A DNA stretch of 64,000 bases from Methylomonas koyamae (GTDB taxonomy: Bacteria > Pseudomonadota > Gammaproteobacteria > Methylococcales > Methylomonadaceae): NCBI RefSeq assembly GCF_019669905.1, contig NZ_AP019777.1:4588001-4652000 (forward strand). The letters run 5' to 3'. The translations under genes and the position numbers were made by a program. Under the pieces are notes generated by a model that had not been told where the DNA came from, made no database searches, and saw only the letters and a list, made by a program, of their open reading frames with translations. Positions 1 to 10,666 of the stretch are shown here, in pieces; the first letter of the stretch is position 1; each line of letters begins with the position of its first letter.

Positions 1-515
1 AAGGCCACCATTTCATCCACAGATAGCACTTTGCCGACGTTCAACAGGATCACGAAGCGGTTATCCCGTTTTGCCATACCGTTAATGAAATCGGGCCGGA
101 TACCCGCGCCGAAACTGGGCGGCGGCTCGATATCCTGCGGACCGATGTCTACCACCTCGTTGACCGCATCGACGATAATCCCGATATCCTGGTTATGTCC
201 GTCTTCATGCTCGCCGGCGGCAGTCTCGACAATGACGATGCCGGTGCGCTTGGCTATTTGGGTCGCGCCCTTGCCGAACCTGGCCATCAAATCGATGACC
301 GGCACCACACTGCCGCGCAGATTGATCACACCGCGCACGAAAGCCGGCATCATCGGCACTTCGGTTAGTTGGCCGTAATCGATAATTTCCTTGATATTCA
401 AAATCCCCAACGCATAAACCTCGCCGCCGAGCACAAAAGTCAGATATTGGCCGGCGGCAGCCAAGGATTCCGTAGCTGCCGGCAACTGGCTGGATGTAGT
501 CGCGATTGCTCCCAT
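1..515 (-). CDS. cheW: CheW chemotaxis adaptor (3' end beyond window)
   Basis: CheW couples chemoreceptors to the CheA kinase in the cytoplasmic signalling array. The reading frame is open from an ATG at 515 to the window edge, giving the first 171 residues of a protein usually about 160-180 long, so only the extreme C-terminus can be missing. The N-terminal 20 residues are a poorly conserved tail. The SH3-like core follows, with the typical segments YLTFVLGGEVYALGI, PAFVRGVINLRGSVVPVIDL and FVILLNVGKVLS. An AGGAGG ribosome site at 521-526 sits just before the start and overlaps the stop codon of the upstream receptor gene, so translation is probably coupled. It is the last visible gene of the minus-strand chemotaxis operon; cheR, cheD or cheB would be expected further left, but that is inference. 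Confidence 0.93.
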   Translation of the reverse strand, partial: MGAIATTSSQLPAATESLAAAGQYLTFVLGGEVYALGILNIKEIIDYGQLTEVPMMPAFVRGVINLRGSVVPVIDLMARFGKGATQIAKRTGIVIVETAAGEHEDGHNQDIGIIVDAVNEVVDIGPQDIEPPPSFGAGIRPDFINGMAKRDNRFVILLNVGKVLSVDEMVA

Positions 516-524
516 GCCAACCTC

Positions 525-3509
525 CTAGAAGCGCTCGAATTGGCTGAGATCGAATTCGGCTTCGCCGCCGTAACTGGAGCTCGGATTCGAAGCCGGTTTA
601 ACCTTTTCCACCCGACGCGAGACGCTCTTAGCGCGCCGCGCCCCGCTGCCGCCGTGGCCGATTTTGAAGAAGGCCATCAACGATTGCAGTTGTTCGGATT
701 GGCCGGTCATCTCTTCCGCCGTCGCCGCCAGCTCTTCGCTGGCCGAGGCGTTTTGTTGGGTGATTTGGTTCATTTGGTTCATCGCGTTGTTGACTTGGCT
801 GACCCCGGCCGATTGTTCCTGCGAGGCCGCCGCGATTTCTTGCACCAGGTCGGAGGTTTTGGCGATGCTCGGCACGATTTCGTCCAGCAGTTTGCCGGCC
901 GTTTCCGCCGTTTTTACGCTGCTGCCCGCCAGTTCGCCGATTTCTTGCGCCGCCACTTGGCTGCGTTCCGCCAGTTTGCGCACTTCCGCCGCCACCACGG
1001 CAAAGCCTTTGCCGTGGTCGCCGGCCCGTGCCGCTTCGATCGCTGCGTTCAGCGCCAGCATGTTGGTTTGGTAGGCAATGTCGTCGATGATGCCGATTTT
1101 GGCGGCGATTTCTTTCATCGCGTCTACGGTTTGTTTCACCGCGGCGCCGCCTTCCACCGCTTCTTTGGAGGCTTTGCCGGCCATGCCGTCGGTGACTTTG
1201 GCGTTTTCGGCGTTCTGGTTGATGCTGGCCGCCATTTCTTCGATGCTGGCGCTGGTTTCTTCGACGCTGGCCGCTTGTTCGCTGGCCGCTTGCGATAGCG
1301 ATTGCGAGGTGGAGCTGATTTGTTCGGCGGCATTGGTCAGTTGGTCGGCCGCCACGATCACTTCGCCTATGGTTTTCGACAGGTTGGCGATGGTGTTGTT
1401 GACGGTGTCTTTGAAGTCGCCGAGCTGGCCTTGGTAGTCGCCGTTGATGGTGCGGGTCAGGTCGCCTTGTTCGACCAGGCTCAGGACATCGACCGCTTCG
1501 TTGAGCGGGCCGATCACGCCGTCCAGGGTGTCGTTGACGCCTTGCACGATTTTACGGAAGTCGCCTTGGTGTTTGTTGGCGTCGGCGCGGGTCGATAACC
1601 TGCCGTCACGCGCGGCCTGGGCCAACATGTCGGCGTCGGCGACCAGGGCGTTGACCGCGTCGATGCAGGTGTTCAGGTTGTTTTTGATGACGTTGAAGTC
1701 GCCGTTGTAGCTGTCGGTAATTTTGGCCGGAATCGCGCCGCGCGAGATTTTGTCGACGTAGTCGGCGGCCACGTTCAGCGGGCCGATCACGGCATCCAGG
1801 GTGTTGTTGACCCCTTGCACGATTTTGCGGAAGTCGCCTTGGTATTGGCTGGCGTCGGCGCGGGTGGCCAGGCGGCCTTCGATCGCGGCTTTTTCCAACG
1901 CCGCCGCTTCCGCCACCATGTTGCCGATCGCGTCGATGCAGTTATTCAGGTTGTTTTTGATGGTGTTGAAGTCGCCGTTGTAGTTGTCGCTAATCTTGGC
2001 CGGGATGTTGCCTTTGGAAATATTGTCCACATAGTCCGCCGCCACGTTCAAAGGCCCGATCACGGCATCCAAAGTATTGTTGACCCCTTGCACGATTTTA
2101 CGGAAGTCGCCTTGGTATTGGCTGGCGTCGGCGCGGGTGGCCAAGCGGCCTTCGATCGCGGCTTTTTCCAACGCCGCCGCTTCCGCCACCATGTTGCCGA
2201 TCGCGTCGATACAGTTGTTCAGGTTGTTTTTGATGGTGTTAAAGTCGCCGTTGTAGTTGTCGGTAATTTTGGCCGGGATGTTGCCTTTGGAGATGCGGTC
2301 GACGTAGTCGGCGGCCACGTTCAGCGGGCCGATCACGGCATCCAAGGTGTTGTTGACGCCTTGCACCAACTTTCTGAAATCGCCATGGTGTTTGGACGCA
2401 TCGGCACGGGTCGCCAGTTTGCCTTCCACCGCCGCTTGCGCCAGCAGGTTGGCGTCGGCGATTACGGCTTTCAAATTGCCGCGAACCAGTTCGACCGCCT
2501 CGTTGATAAAGACTTTTTTCCCCGGCAATTTTTCTATCGGCGCATCGAAATCGCCTTCGCCGAAGGCTTTGAATACGCCAACGGCCATTTTTTTGACAGC
2601 GATATGGGCATTGACCATATCGTTGACGCCTTTCGCCACCGTTTTGAAACTGCCGTGGAATTTAGCGGTATCCACGACCACGTCGATATCGCCTTTTTCG
2701 TGTTCGGCAGACATATGGTCCATTTCGGCCAACAAGGCTTTAATGTTATCGCTCAGGCGCTTCATGTTGGCCATCACACTGGTCTCGTCGCCGGCGCGCA
2801 ATGCGATTACCGTGCTCAAATCGCCTTGCGATATCTTGTAAGCGAGATCGGAAACGAAGGCCGGTTCGCCGCCCAATTGCTTCATCAGATTACGGGCGAT
2901 AAAAAAGCCTAACAAGCCGACCACCGCGATAGACAACAAGGCAATCGTTGCCGAAACCGCAACGGCGCTCGATTGGATCGAAACGGCTTCGTCCGAGGAT
3001 TTTTTGCCCAACCGCTGGCTATACTCGCTATGGTTTTTAAACGCGGCCAGCAGTTTGTCCACCACCGGCTGGCTCCGCATCAACAAATCTCGGGCTTCGC
3101 TGCTTTTATTCTGCCGGGATAACTCTCGCACCTTAGCGCTCAACTTGTCGTAGTCCGCCAGAGCGGTTCTATCGTCCTGAAGCAGCCGTCTGTCTTCGTC
3201 ATTGGCCAATAACCCTTCGTATTGATTCAATGACTTATCGATATTACGGCGTTTGGTTTCGATTTCTCGTTCCACGCTCTGCATCGCCGCATCGTCGGTC
3301 TCTGTCAGATGCTGCCAAACGTGGACACGAATGCCTGATATCTGGCCGGCGATATCGTTCAACAACAATACGCTCGGCAAGGTATTGACGGTGTTGAAAT
3401 TGGTGGCGTTATAAACCTTATCTATCTGCACATAGTTAAAGCCCGCCAATCCGGCCAGCCCCAGTACGGCAGAGCCGATTAATATCAACAAACGCTGTGT
3501 GACTGTCAT
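525..3509 (-). CDS. Methyl-accepting chemotaxis protein with tandem HAMP-like repeats
   Basis: Inner-membrane chemoreceptor of 994 residues. TM1 is at about residues 5-26, a helical periplasmic sensor domain (4HB type) fills 27-181, TM2 is at 182-205, and a HAMP domain follows. Next comes an unusually long run of HAMP-like units about 91 residues long, with repeated [21 protein letters not shown] and NYNGDFN-IKNNLN-CIDA blocks. The C-terminal 300 residues form the MCP signalling hairpin, with its tip at [19 protein letters not shown]. The start has a GGAGGAG ribosome site. Residues 466-956 are encoded by DNA almost identical to the neighbouring receptor at 3629-7705. There is no CZB domain and no obvious CheR-docking pentapeptide; the tail ends in DLSQFERF. 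The ligand cannot be told from sequence. It lies between the PAS-containing receptor and cheW in the same operon. Confidence 0.93.
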   Translation of the reverse strand: MTVTQRLLILIGSAVLGLAGLAGFNYVQIDKVYNATNFNTVNTLPSVLLLNDIAGQISGIRVHVWQHLTETDDAAMQSVEREIETKRRNIDKSLNQYEGLLANDEDRRLLQDDRTALADYDKLSAKVRELSRQNKSSEARDLLMRSQPVVDKLLAAFKNHSEYSQRLGKKSSDEAVSIQSSAVAVSATIALLSIAVVGLLGFFIARNLMKQLGGEPAFVSDLAYKISQGDLSTVIALRAGDETSVMANMKRLSDNIKALLAEMDHMSAEHEKGDIDVVVDTAKFHGSFKTVAKGVNDMVNAHIAVKKMAVGVFKAFGEGDFDAPIEKLPGKKVFINEAVELVRGNLKAVIADANLLAQAAVEGKLATRADASKHHGDFRKLVQGVNNTLDAVIGPLNVAADYVDRISKGNIPAKITDNYNGDFNTIKNNLNNCIDAIGNMVAEAAALEKAAIEGRLATRADASQYQGDFRKIVQGVNNTLDAVIGPLNVAADYVDNISKGNIPAKISDNYNGDFNTIKNNLNNCIDAIGNMVAEAAALEKAAIEGRLATRADASQYQGDFRKIVQGVNNTLDAVIGPLNVAADYVDKISRGAIPAKITDSYNGDFNVIKNNLNTCIDAVNALVADADMLAQAARDGRLSTRADANKHQGDFRKIVQGVNDTLDGVIGPLNEAVDVLSLVEQGDLTRTINGDYQGQLGDFKDTVNNTIANLSKTIGEVIVAADQLTNAAEQISSTSQSLSQAASEQAASVEETSASIEEMAASINQNAENAKVTDGMAGKASKEAVEGGAAVKQTVDAMKEIAAKIGIIDDIAYQTNMLALNAAIEAARAGDHGKGFAVVAAEVRKLAERSQVAAQEIGELAGSSVKTAETAGKLLDEIVPSIAKTSDLVQEIAAASQEQSAGVSQVNNAMNQMNQITQQNASASEELAATAEEMTGQSEQLQSLMAFFKIGHGGSGARRAKSVSRRVEKVKPASNPSSSYGGEAEFDLSQFERF
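641..2114. repeat. Long direct repeat, copy 1 (shared MCP module)
   Basis: This 1474-bp stretch matches 4027-5500 at a constant offset of 3386 bp, with only scattered single-base differences, for example near 667/4087 (ttggcc versus ttgacc) and near 2065/5451. It codes for the last HAMP-like units and the whole signalling domain of the receptor. Similarity stops abruptly at both ends. Confidence 0.93.
1528..2346. repeat. Tandem 273-bp coding repeat (91-residue HAMP-like units)
   Basis: Equivalent points in the coding sequence occur at 1528, 1801, 2074 and 2347, an exact 273-bp period. The units starting at 1801 and 2074 are nearly identical at the nucleotide level, while the flanking ones are more diverged. 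Each unit encodes one 91-residue HAMP-like block of the receptor. Confidence 0.85.
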
Positions 3510-3628
3510 GGGGTACTCCTCCGCTTTTTAATTTAGTTGGCTCATGTTTTAAAGCTGATGCCTTACGGCAAATACGGCGCCGGCAACCGACCATAGGCAA
3601 TGGAGCCGGATCGGACCAAGCCGGCTGG

Positions 3629-6600
3629 TTACAAGTTGGCTTGAATCTTCAATTCGGCGATTGCCAACCCTACCGCGCTCGATGCGGCGGCATAGGCACT
3701 GCCTCGATCCAGCATCGATTCGGCCTGGTCGTATTGGCCGCTGTTGATAATCTCCGCCACTCGGCCCGCTTCCCGATGAAACACGGCGTGCTTTTGCATA
3801 CAGTCACGAAAACTGGGCAATTGCTGGTATTGGCGCTTGCCGGGGCCATGCAACCATTTACCCAACTTGCAACAATTGTCGCGGGCGATGGTGGCCGCAT
3901 CCATTTCCTCGCGATGGCTGATGCCCCGCCGCAGCTTGATTTTCCATTCGCTATGCGCCTGTAACGCTTCGTCCAAATCGATGGCCGGCTCGGCATCGGC
4001 GTATCGCTGATTGCGGCGGGCATCCGCCCCGCTGCCGCCGTGGCCGATTTTGAAGAAGGCCATCAACGATTGCAGTTGTTCGGATTGACCGGTCATCTCT
4101 TCCGCCGTCGCCGCCAGCTCTTCGCTGGCCGAGGCGTTTTGTTGGGTGATTTGGTTCATTTGGTTCATCGCGTTGTTGACTTGGCTGACCCCGGCCGATT
4201 GTTCCTGCGAGGCCGCGGCAATTTCTTGCACCAGGTCGGAGGTCTTGGCGATGCTCGGTACGATTTCGTCCAGCAGTTTGCCGGCCGTTTCCGCCGTTTT
4301 TACGCTACTGCCCGCCAGTTCGCCGATTTCTTGCGCCGCCACTTGGCTGCGTTCCGCCAGTTTGCGCACTTCCGCCGCCACCACGGCAAAGCCTTTGCCG
4401 TGGTCGCCGGCCCGCGCCGCTTCGATCGCTGCGTTCAGCGCCAGCATGTTGGTTTGGTAGGCAATGTCGTCGATGATGCCGATTTTGGCGGCGATTTCTT
4501 TCATCGCGTCTACGGTTTGTTTCACCGCGGCGCCGCCTTCCACCGCTTCTTTGGAGGCTTTGCCGGCCATGCCGTCGGTGACTTTGGCGTTTTCGGCGTT
4601 CTGGTTGATGCTGGCCGCCATTTCTTCGATGCTGGCGCTGGTTTCTTCGACGCTGGCCGCTTGTTCGCTGGCCGCTTGCGATAGCGATTGCGAGGTGGAG
4701 CTGATTTGTTCGGCGGCATTGGTCAGTTGGTCTGCCGCCACAATCACTTCGCCTATGGTTTTCGATAGGTTGGCGATGGTGTTGTTGACGGTGTCTTTGA
4801 AGTCGCCGAGCTGGCCTTGGTAGTCGCCGTTGATGGTGCGGGTCAGGTCGCCTTGTTCGACCAGGCTCAGGACGTCGACCGCTTCGTTCAGCGGGCCGAT
4901 CACGCCGTCCAGGGTGTCGTTGACGCCTTGCACGATTTTACGGAAGTCGCCTTGGTGTTTGTTGGCGTCGGCGCGGGTCGATAACCTGCCGTCACGCGCG
5001 GCCTGGGCCAACATGTCGGCGTCGGCGACCAGGGCGTTGACCGCGTCGATGCAGGTGTTCAGGTTGTTTTTGATGACGTTGAAGTCGCCGTTGTAGCTGT
5101 CGGTAATTTTGGCCGGAATCGCGCCGCGCGAGATTTTGTCGACGTAGTCGGCGGCCACGTTCAGCGGGCCGATCACGGCATCCAGGGTGTTGTTGACCCC
5201 TTGCACGATTTTGCGGAAGTCGCCTTGGTATTGGCTGGCGTCGGCGCGGGTGGCCAGGCGGCCTTCGATCGCGGCTTTTTCCAACGCCGCCGCTTCCGCC
5301 ACCATGTTGCCGATCGCGTCGATGCAGTTATTCAGGTTGTTTTTGATGGTGTTGAAGTCGCCGTTGTAGTTGTCGCTAATCTTGGCCGGGATGTTGCCTT
5401 TGGAAATATTGTCCACATAGTCCGCCGCCACGTTCAAAGGCCCGATCACGGCGTCCAAAGTATTGTTGACCCCTTGCACGATTTTACGGAAGTCGCCTTG
5501 GTGCTTGGTCGCATCGGCGCGGGTCGACAACTTGCCTGCCACCGCCGCTTGCGCCAGCAGGTTCGCGTCGGCGACCAGGGCCTTGATGTTACTGCGGACC
5601 TGTTCGATGGTTTCGTTGATAAATTTCTTTTTCCCCGGGAATTGCTCAATGGCGGCATCCATATTGCCTTCGCCGAATTCCTTGAAACAGGCCATGGCTT
5701 TCTTCTTGACCTCGATATGTCCGAATACCATGTCATTGACACCCTTGGCCATGGCCCGATAGCTACCATGGAAACGGTTTTCATCGATTTTGACGTCGAT
5801 ATCGCCAAGGTCGTGCTGGTCGGACATGTGGTGCATTTCTTCAATCAGGCCATTCAACGCATCGATGCAAGTATTCAGATTATTTTTGATGGTGTTGAAG
5901 TCGCCGTTGTAGTTGTCGGTAATTTTGGCTGGAATCGCGCCTTTGGCGATGTTGTCCACATAGTCCGCCGCCACGTTAAGCGGACCAATCACGGCATCCA
6001 GCGTGTCGTTAACGCCTTGCACAATTTTGCGGAAGTCGCCTTGGTGTTTGGTCGCATCGGCCCGGATAGACAACTTACCCTCCACCGCCGCTTGCGCCAG
6101 CATGCCGGCGTCGGCTATCAAAGCTTGCACCGAAAATACTGCGGCCTTGACGCCTTCGTTGAGCTGATTGAATTCCAGGCCGTAATTGTTGTCGTCGCGC
6201 GGCGGTATTTCGCCGCGTCCGAGCAAGGTCATGGCATTGATCATCGAAGCTACCGGCTTTAGCACGCCCATCGCGATATACCAGCTCAAGCCCAGGAAAC
6301 CCAACAAAAACAGCGATACCACCGCCAACGTGGCGTTGATCGTTCCGTCCAGCCGCGCCACGCGCGCATCCAAACCGCTATGCAGCAACTTGCCGAATCC
6401 GGATGACATGGCGAAATTTTGTTGAATGGTCTCGCTCAAAATCCTGAAATATTCGTCATCGGCAAGCTCCAATTTGGCAGGCTGCAAAATTTCGGTCTCG
6501 GCCAAAGCCAGGACCTGCTTGGCATCGACGCTGGCCTTAAGCAATGCCGAACGGATACCGGAATCCACGAAAGCGATTTTGGCGATGTTCTCATCGACTA

Positions 6601-7705
6601 ACGTCAATGTCTCTTCGGTATTGGCGATCAATTCGCGCAGGTAAGCGGCTTCTGCCGGCGTAATCACCTTTCTGTGTAAAATCGGCGCACCTATTCCGCG
6701 CAGCATGCCCAATTGCTCGGACAGGTCCGGAAATAAAGTGATCGCCAACACTTGCGTGTAATACGTGTCGTTTTCCGGATCCAACGCCAGACCGGATGCA
6801 TCGCCGAGCTTGCGATTGAAGGCATGTAATTGCGCGATGAATTCGCCATGCCGTGCCACATTGGCTTGAGCATCCATCTGGCCAACGACGGCCGCCAAGG
6901 TCTGCCACTGGTCTTGGATGGCTTTCCACGCCGGCGTTAAACCGAGCCCGGAGAAACGGTTATCCAACTCGGCAACATTGGCCAACTGGCGCTCGATTTC
7001 GTTGCGCTTCGCCTCCCTGGCATCGCTTTGGTCCTTGTTGCCCGCAATCACCATCGCGTTCAAACCGCGGTGCTCCACTACCAATTTCATCAAATTGATG
7101 GTTTCGGTGGCGTAATCGACACCCTGTTTTTCTTTCAAGGCGAAATTTCTATCGTCGACGCTGCGCCCGACCAATAAGTAGGTCGGCACGGCGAACATCA
7201 CAATGGCGAGTACGATCAAAGCCAAAAATTTTTGCCACAGTTTTATCTTGCTCAGCATGGTGTTCAGTGTTTTCGGTTGAAATGGATTGCTGATGCGGCC
7301 GGCCTTGATGTCGGCATATAAGCTGGCAGCCGCATCGACATCGCGGCGTTGGGGTTTAAAACGTAGAGAGCGGTAACCAACGATTTTGCCTTGGGTATAG
7401 ACCGGCGAGACGTTGGCCTCCACCCAATAGAAATCGCCTTGTTTCGAGCGGTTTTTTACTAACCCGCTCCAGGTATTGCCTGCGGAGATGGTGCGCCACA
7501 TCCATTCGTAGGCCTCGGCCGGCATGTCAGGATGGCGAACGATGTTATGGGGTTGCCCGATCAGTTCCTGCTCGGCAAAACCGCTCAACTTGACGAAAGC
7601 CGGGCTGACGCTAGTGATGCGCCCTTTTAAATCAGTCGTCGAACTCAGTATTTCGTCTTCGCCGAAATGCAATTCGACATCGGTAACGGGTTGATTATTT
7701 CTCAT
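3629..7705 (-). CDS. PAS-HAMP-MCP-CZB chemoreceptor
   Basis: Large chemoreceptor of 1358 residues. Residues 1-120 form an Aer-like PAS domain ([38 protein letters not shown]) of the type that often senses redox or aerotaxis cues through a bound flavin or haem. TM1 is at about 157-178, followed by a long periplasmic helical domain and TM2 at about 465-488. An array of HAMP-like repeats comes next, and then the MCP signalling hairpin. From about 1240 to the end there is a CZB zinc-binding domain with [17 protein letters not shown] and [10 protein letters not shown], which supply the expected His and Cys ligands. Residues 736-1226 are almost identical to the downstream receptor. It lies 41 bp after cheA in the same operon. 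The CZB domain suggests a zinc- or oxidant-sensitive output; the PAS cofactor is unknown. Confidence 0.93.
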   Translation of the reverse strand: MRNNQPVTDVELHFGEDEILSSTTDLKGRITSVSPAFVKLSGFAEQELIGQPHNIVRHPDMPAEAYEWMWRTISAGNTWSGLVKNRSKQGDFYWVEANVSPVYTQGKIVGYRSLRFKPQRRDVDAAASLYADIKAGRISNPFQPKTLNTMLSKIKLWQKFLALIVLAIVMFAVPTYLLVGRSVDDRNFALKEKQGVDYATETINLMKLVVEHRGLNAMVIAGNKDQSDAREAKRNEIERQLANVAELDNRFSGLGLTPAWKAIQDQWQTLAAVVGQMDAQANVARHGEFIAQLHAFNRKLGDASGLALDPENDTYYTQVLAITLFPDLSEQLGMLRGIGAPILHRKVITPAEAAYLRELIANTEETLTLVDENIAKIAFVDSGIRSALLKASVDAKQVLALAETEILQPAKLELADDEYFRILSETIQQNFAMSSGFGKLLHSGLDARVARLDGTINATLAVVSLFLLGFLGLSWYIAMGVLKPVASMINAMTLLGRGEIPPRDDNNYGLEFNQLNEGVKAAVFSVQALIADAGMLAQAAVEGKLSIRADATKHQGDFRKIVQGVNDTLDAVIGPLNVAADYVDNIAKGAIPAKITDNYNGDFNTIKNNLNTCIDALNGLIEEMHHMSDQHDLGDIDVKIDENRFHGSYRAMAKGVNDMVFGHIEVKKKAMACFKEFGEGNMDAAIEQFPGKKKFINETIEQVRSNIKALVADANLLAQAAVAGKLSTRADATKHQGDFRKIVQGVNNTLDAVIGPLNVAADYVDNISKGNIPAKISDNYNGDFNTIKNNLNNCIDAIGNMVAEAAALEKAAIEGRLATRADASQYQGDFRKIVQGVNNTLDAVIGPLNVAADYVDKISRGAIPAKITDSYNGDFNVIKNNLNTCIDAVNALVADADMLAQAARDGRLSTRADANKHQGDFRKIVQGVNDTLDGVIGPLNEAVDVLSLVEQGDLTRTINGDYQGQLGDFKDTVNNTIANLSKTIGEVIVAADQLTNAAEQISSTSQSLSQAASEQAASVEETSASIEEMAASINQNAENAKVTDGMAGKASKEAVEGGAAVKQTVDAMKEIAAKIGIIDDIAYQTNMLALNAAIEAARAGDHGKGFAVVAAEVRKLAERSQVAAQEIGELAGSSVKTAETAGKLLDEIVPSIAKTSDLVQEIAAASQEQSAGVSQVNNAMNQMNQITQQNASASEELAATAEEMTGQSEQLQSLMAFFKIGHGGSGADARRNQRYADAEPAIDLDEALQAHSEWKIKLRRGISHREEMDAATIARDNCCKLGKWLHGPGKRQYQQLPSFRDCMQKHAVFHREAGRVAEIINSGQYDQAESMLDRGSAYAAASSAVGLAIAELKIQANL
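4027..5500. repeat. Long direct repeat, copy 2 (shared MCP module)
   Basis: Partner of 641-2114 in the same orientation, offset 3386 bp. The encoded proteins are essentially identical through this part, then differ completely downstream: here the protein continues into a CZB domain, whereas the other copy ends in a short tail. Confidence 0.93.
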
Positions 7706-7746
7706 GGCTTAATTCCTGATTCGCAAAGAGAATGACCGGCAAAGCA

Positions 7747-9927
7747 TCATGCCGACATCGACAGGGCCTGGCGCTGCATTTTCTGTTCGAAGGAGCCGAC
7801 CAGCACCGGCACGTCGAGGATCAAGGCCACCTCGCCGCTACCCAGTATGGTCGAACCGCCCAGGCCTTGGGCATGTGCAAACAGCTTGCCTAGCGGTTTG
7901 ATCACCGTCTGAAACTCGCCGAGCAAGCGATCGACAACCAAGCCGGTTTTGGCGCCGGCCACGTCCACCACTACCACATTCGCCCGCCGCGGGGGTTGGT
8001 CGTTGATGCCGAACAGATTGCGCAGACGGATAAAAGGCAGCACTTCGCCGCGCAAGTCCATGTAGTCGTTGTTGCCGTTGTCGTCGGTCAATTCGACGCA
8101 TTCGACGACCCGGTCCAGCGGGATCACAAAGGAGGATTTACCGACGCCAACCAAAAAGCCGTCGATAATTGCTAACGTCAAAGGCAAGCGGATACGCATC
8201 GTCGTGCCGACGCCCAAGGTACTTTCGACTTCGATGCTGCCGCGCAAATCGGTGACGTTACGCTTCACCACGTCCATGCCGACGCCACGGCCGGACAGGT
8301 TGGAAATTTGCGCGGCGGTGGAAAAGCCGGGTTCGAAAATCAACGAGTAAACTTCTTGATCGGTCAACTTGGCATCGGCCGGCACCATGCCTTTTTCGAC
8401 GGCCTTGGCCAGGATGCGTTCGCGGTTCAAGCCACCGCCGTCGTCGCTGACCTCGATGGCAATGGTGCCGGATTCGTGGTAGGCATTCAGCCGCAACGTA
8501 CCCTGGCCGGGCTTGCCGTTTTGCAGGCGGACTTCGGCCGGCTCGATACCGTGGTCCATGGCGTTGCGCACCAAGTGCATCAGCGGATCGCCGATTTTTT
8601 CGACGACCGATTTATCGACTTCGGTTTCGCCGCCGGTGATGGCCAGATTGATGTCTTTGCCCAATTCCTTGCTGACATCGCGCACCACACGCTGGAAGCG
8701 GCCGAAAGTCGTGCCGATCGGCACCATGCGCAGTTGCAACGCACTGTCGCGCACTTCTTCGACCAGACGCATCATTTCGCCGGTGGCTTCCAGCAATGCG
8801 GATTGCGCGGTTTGCAAGGCACGCAAATTGACGCCGGCGCTGGAGATCACCAATTCGCCGATCAAGTCGATCAATTTATCCAAACGCTCGGCATCGACTC
8901 GAATGCTTTGGCTTTCGCGGGCTTTGTTGTCTTTAATCTGTTTTTGCTTTTCCAGCGCTGCCGTAACCAGCGGTTGCTGCACCACCTGCTGTTCGACCAG
9001 GATTTCGCCGATCGGCTGCGCCGGCTGACTGGCTTCGGAGTCGGATTTTTGCTTACTCAGGCCGTCTTCCAATTCACGCTTGGTCAGTACGCCGCTTTTC
9101 ACCAGCAATTCGCCAAGGTAAGCGTCGTCTTCCGGCAAGGAACGGATCAATTCGATGTAGTCGGCTATCGCGCTTTCCAACGGCAAGATGTGAATGATGC
9201 TGTCGGCCCGGACGAATTCGAATACGTTCTCCAACGCTTCCTTACCGGCATCGCTTTTGACGTCGATTTCGAAGCCTAAATAATTGGTTTCCGGATCCAT
9301 TTCCGCGGCTGCGGGAATCCGGTTGGTGATCGTCGTCAGATTGACGATACTGCCCAGCGTCGTCAGATAGCGGATGAAAGACAAAGGGTCCATGCCGTTG
9401 CGCAAAGAATCCTCGCCAAACCTGAGCGAGATATGCCAATTGCCGGTTTCTACTTCGCCGCCGCCGCTGGCTTCCAAATGGTCCTGCGCTTGAGCCACGG
9501 TTGCCACCGGGGCGGAATTGCCGCCATCCAGAAACGGCCGCAATTCGGCGAGCAGCGCATCGCCGGCCGTTGTCATATCCGGATTTTCCTCGACATCGCC
9601 GTCGACCACCGCCCGGATCAATAACGCAATGTGGTCGCAGCACGGCAACAACACGGCCACCAGATCGGAACTGACCTCGATTTTGCCCTCGCGTAGTGCG
9701 TCCAGAACGCTTTCGACCACATGGGTGAATTTAACGATGTGGTCCAATCCGAACAAACCGGAGGAACCCTTGATGGTATGCGCGGCACGGAAGATCGAAT
9801 TAATCCGTTCGGTCGGATCGGCGCCGTCTTCCAGACTCAACAGGCTGTCTTCCATGTCTTGCAACAGCTCCAGACTTTCTATCGTGAAAGTCACCAGAGC
9901 CGCCTTCATTTCGGCATCGATATTCAT
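7747..9927 (-). CDS. cheA: CheA histidine kinase
   Basis: Central chemotaxis kinase of 726 residues. The N-terminal Hpt domain carries the phosphorylated histidine at residue 50 (FRAAHTIKGSSGLFG). A middle region of about 150-330 has low similarity to classic P2 domains. The dimerisation helices follow at RVDAERLDKLIDLIGELVI. The ATPase domain has LVRNAMDHGIEP (N box), EVSDDGGGLNRERI (G1) and GRGVGMDVVKRNV (G2). The C-terminal CheW-like regulatory domain ends in LGEFQTVIKPLGKLF and GSGEVALILDV. The gene starts 3 bp after the stop of the STAS gene, so the two are translationally linked. It should phosphorylate the single-domain CheY encoded upstream. Confidence 0.96.
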   Translation of the reverse strand: MNIDAEMKAALVTFTIESLELLQDMEDSLLSLEDGADPTERINSIFRAAHTIKGSSGLFGLDHIVKFTHVVESVLDALREGKIEVSSDLVAVLLPCCDHIALLIRAVVDGDVEENPDMTTAGDALLAELRPFLDGGNSAPVATVAQAQDHLEASGGGEVETGNWHISLRFGEDSLRNGMDPLSFIRYLTTLGSIVNLTTITNRIPAAAEMDPETNYLGFEIDVKSDAGKEALENVFEFVRADSIIHILPLESAIADYIELIRSLPEDDAYLGELLVKSGVLTKRELEDGLSKQKSDSEASQPAQPIGEILVEQQVVQQPLVTAALEKQKQIKDNKARESQSIRVDAERLDKLIDLIGELVISSAGVNLRALQTAQSALLEATGEMMRLVEEVRDSALQLRMVPIGTTFGRFQRVVRDVSKELGKDINLAITGGETEVDKSVVEKIGDPLMHLVRNAMDHGIEPAEVRLQNGKPGQGTLRLNAYHESGTIAIEVSDDGGGLNRERILAKAVEKGMVPADAKLTDQEVYSLIFEPGFSTAAQISNLSGRGVGMDVVKRNVTDLRGSIEVESTLGVGTTMRIRLPLTLAIIDGFLVGVGKSSFVIPLDRVVECVELTDDNGNNDYMDLRGEVLPFIRLRNLFGINDQPPRRANVVVVDVAGAKTGLVVDRLLGEFQTVIKPLGKLFAHAQGLGGSTILGSGEVALILDVPVLVGSFEQKMQRQALSMSA

Positions 9928-9930
9928 CGG

Positions 9931-10224
9931 CTAACCCTCGCTGTGCGAAATGACCACTTGGTCGCCAAAGGCCGTGGTCAGATTGACAAGCTCCAAAATG
10001 TCCAACACCGCCTTGCTATGCATGACAAAACGCAGAGTTTTCCCGGCACGAGCCGCCTCCCGCTTGGCCAGAATCAACAATTGCAGACCGGCGGTATCCA
10101 TTTCCGCAACCTGGGAAAGATTGATTTCCAAATCGTCGCCCGAGCTTAAAAAACTCAATACATTGTTTTTTTGCTCCGCCGCGGTAAAGATGGTCAATTC
10201 GTCTTCTATCGTTAGAGTTTGCAT
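9931..10224 (-). CDS. STAS-domain protein in the chemotaxis operon
   Basis: Protein of 97 residues made of a single STAS fold of the anti-sigma-factor-antagonist type. The core NLSQVAEMDTAGLQLLILAK carries a threonine (T84 context DTAG) where a phosphorylatable Ser/Thr usually lies in this family. In sigma regulation such proteins are switched by a kinase/phosphatase pair, but no such partner is encoded nearby. Its position between cheY and cheA suggests a scaffold or an extra phospho-signalling input into the chemotaxis complex; this is inference. STAS proteins are known in some alternative chemotaxis clusters. Confidence 0.85.
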   Translation of the reverse strand: MQTLTIEDELTIFTAAEQKNNVLSFLSSGDDLEINLSQVAEMDTAGLQLLILAKREAARAGKTLRFVMHSKAVLDILELVNLTTAFGDQVVISHSEG

Positions 10225-10288
10225 CGTCGAACCCTTGCCCTTAAATGCGATTTGCCTGAAACGCTGAACAGCAGTCAGCGGCGAACCC

Positions 10289-10657
10289 TTAAGGCAAAAT
10301 CAACTTCGCTACGGCAGCCAGCATCTGTGCCGGCTGGAACGGCTTAACCACCCAGGCTTTGGCGCCGGCGGCTTGCCCTTCCTGTTTCTTGCCTTCCTGC
10401 GATTCGGTGGTCAGCATAATGACCGGAGTGAATTTGTAGGCCGGCAACTGCTTGAGTTCTTTGACAAAGGTGATACCGTCCATGTTCGGCATATTGACGT
10501 CGGAAATCACTAGGTGCACTTTCTGGCCGGTGAGTTTGCTCAACGCGTCTTTACCGTCCACGCCTTCGATCACCTCGTAACCGGCGCCTTTCAGCGCAAT
10601 ACTGACCACTTGACGAACGGAGGCGGAGTCATCGACCACTAGAATTGTTTTTGCCAT
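10289..10657 (-). CDS. cheY: CheY-type single-domain response regulator
   Basis: Receiver domain of 122 residues with no output domain. The acidic pocket is D9/D10 (VVDDSASVR), the phospho-acceptor is D53 (VISDVNMPNMDG), the switch threonine lies in MLTTES and the conserved lysine is K105 (VVKPFQP). It is expected to accept phosphate from CheA. The target could be the flagellar switch or another motility or signalling machine. The ribosome site (AGGA) overlaps the end of the upstream receptor gene, which implies coupling. Confidence 0.95.
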   Translation of the reverse strand: MAKTILVVDDSASVRQVVSIALKGAGYEVIEGVDGKDALSKLTGQKVHLVISDVNMPNMDGITFVKELKQLPAYKFTPVIMLTTESQEGKKQEGQAAGAKAWVVKPFQPAQMLAAVAKLILP

Positions 10658-10666
10658 TGTTTGATC

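Noticed and set aside
1528..2620. Regular repeats considered as a CRISPR or satellite array
   Set aside because: The period is 273 bp, in frame, and encodes protein domains. No short direct repeats with unique spacers.
369..2912. Long plus-strand open frames (369-1298, 1815-2912) opposite the chemoreceptor
   Set aside because: They are antisense to a clear MCP gene, consist of low-complexity residues and arise from the GC-rich codon pattern of repeated sequence. No ribosome site or family match.
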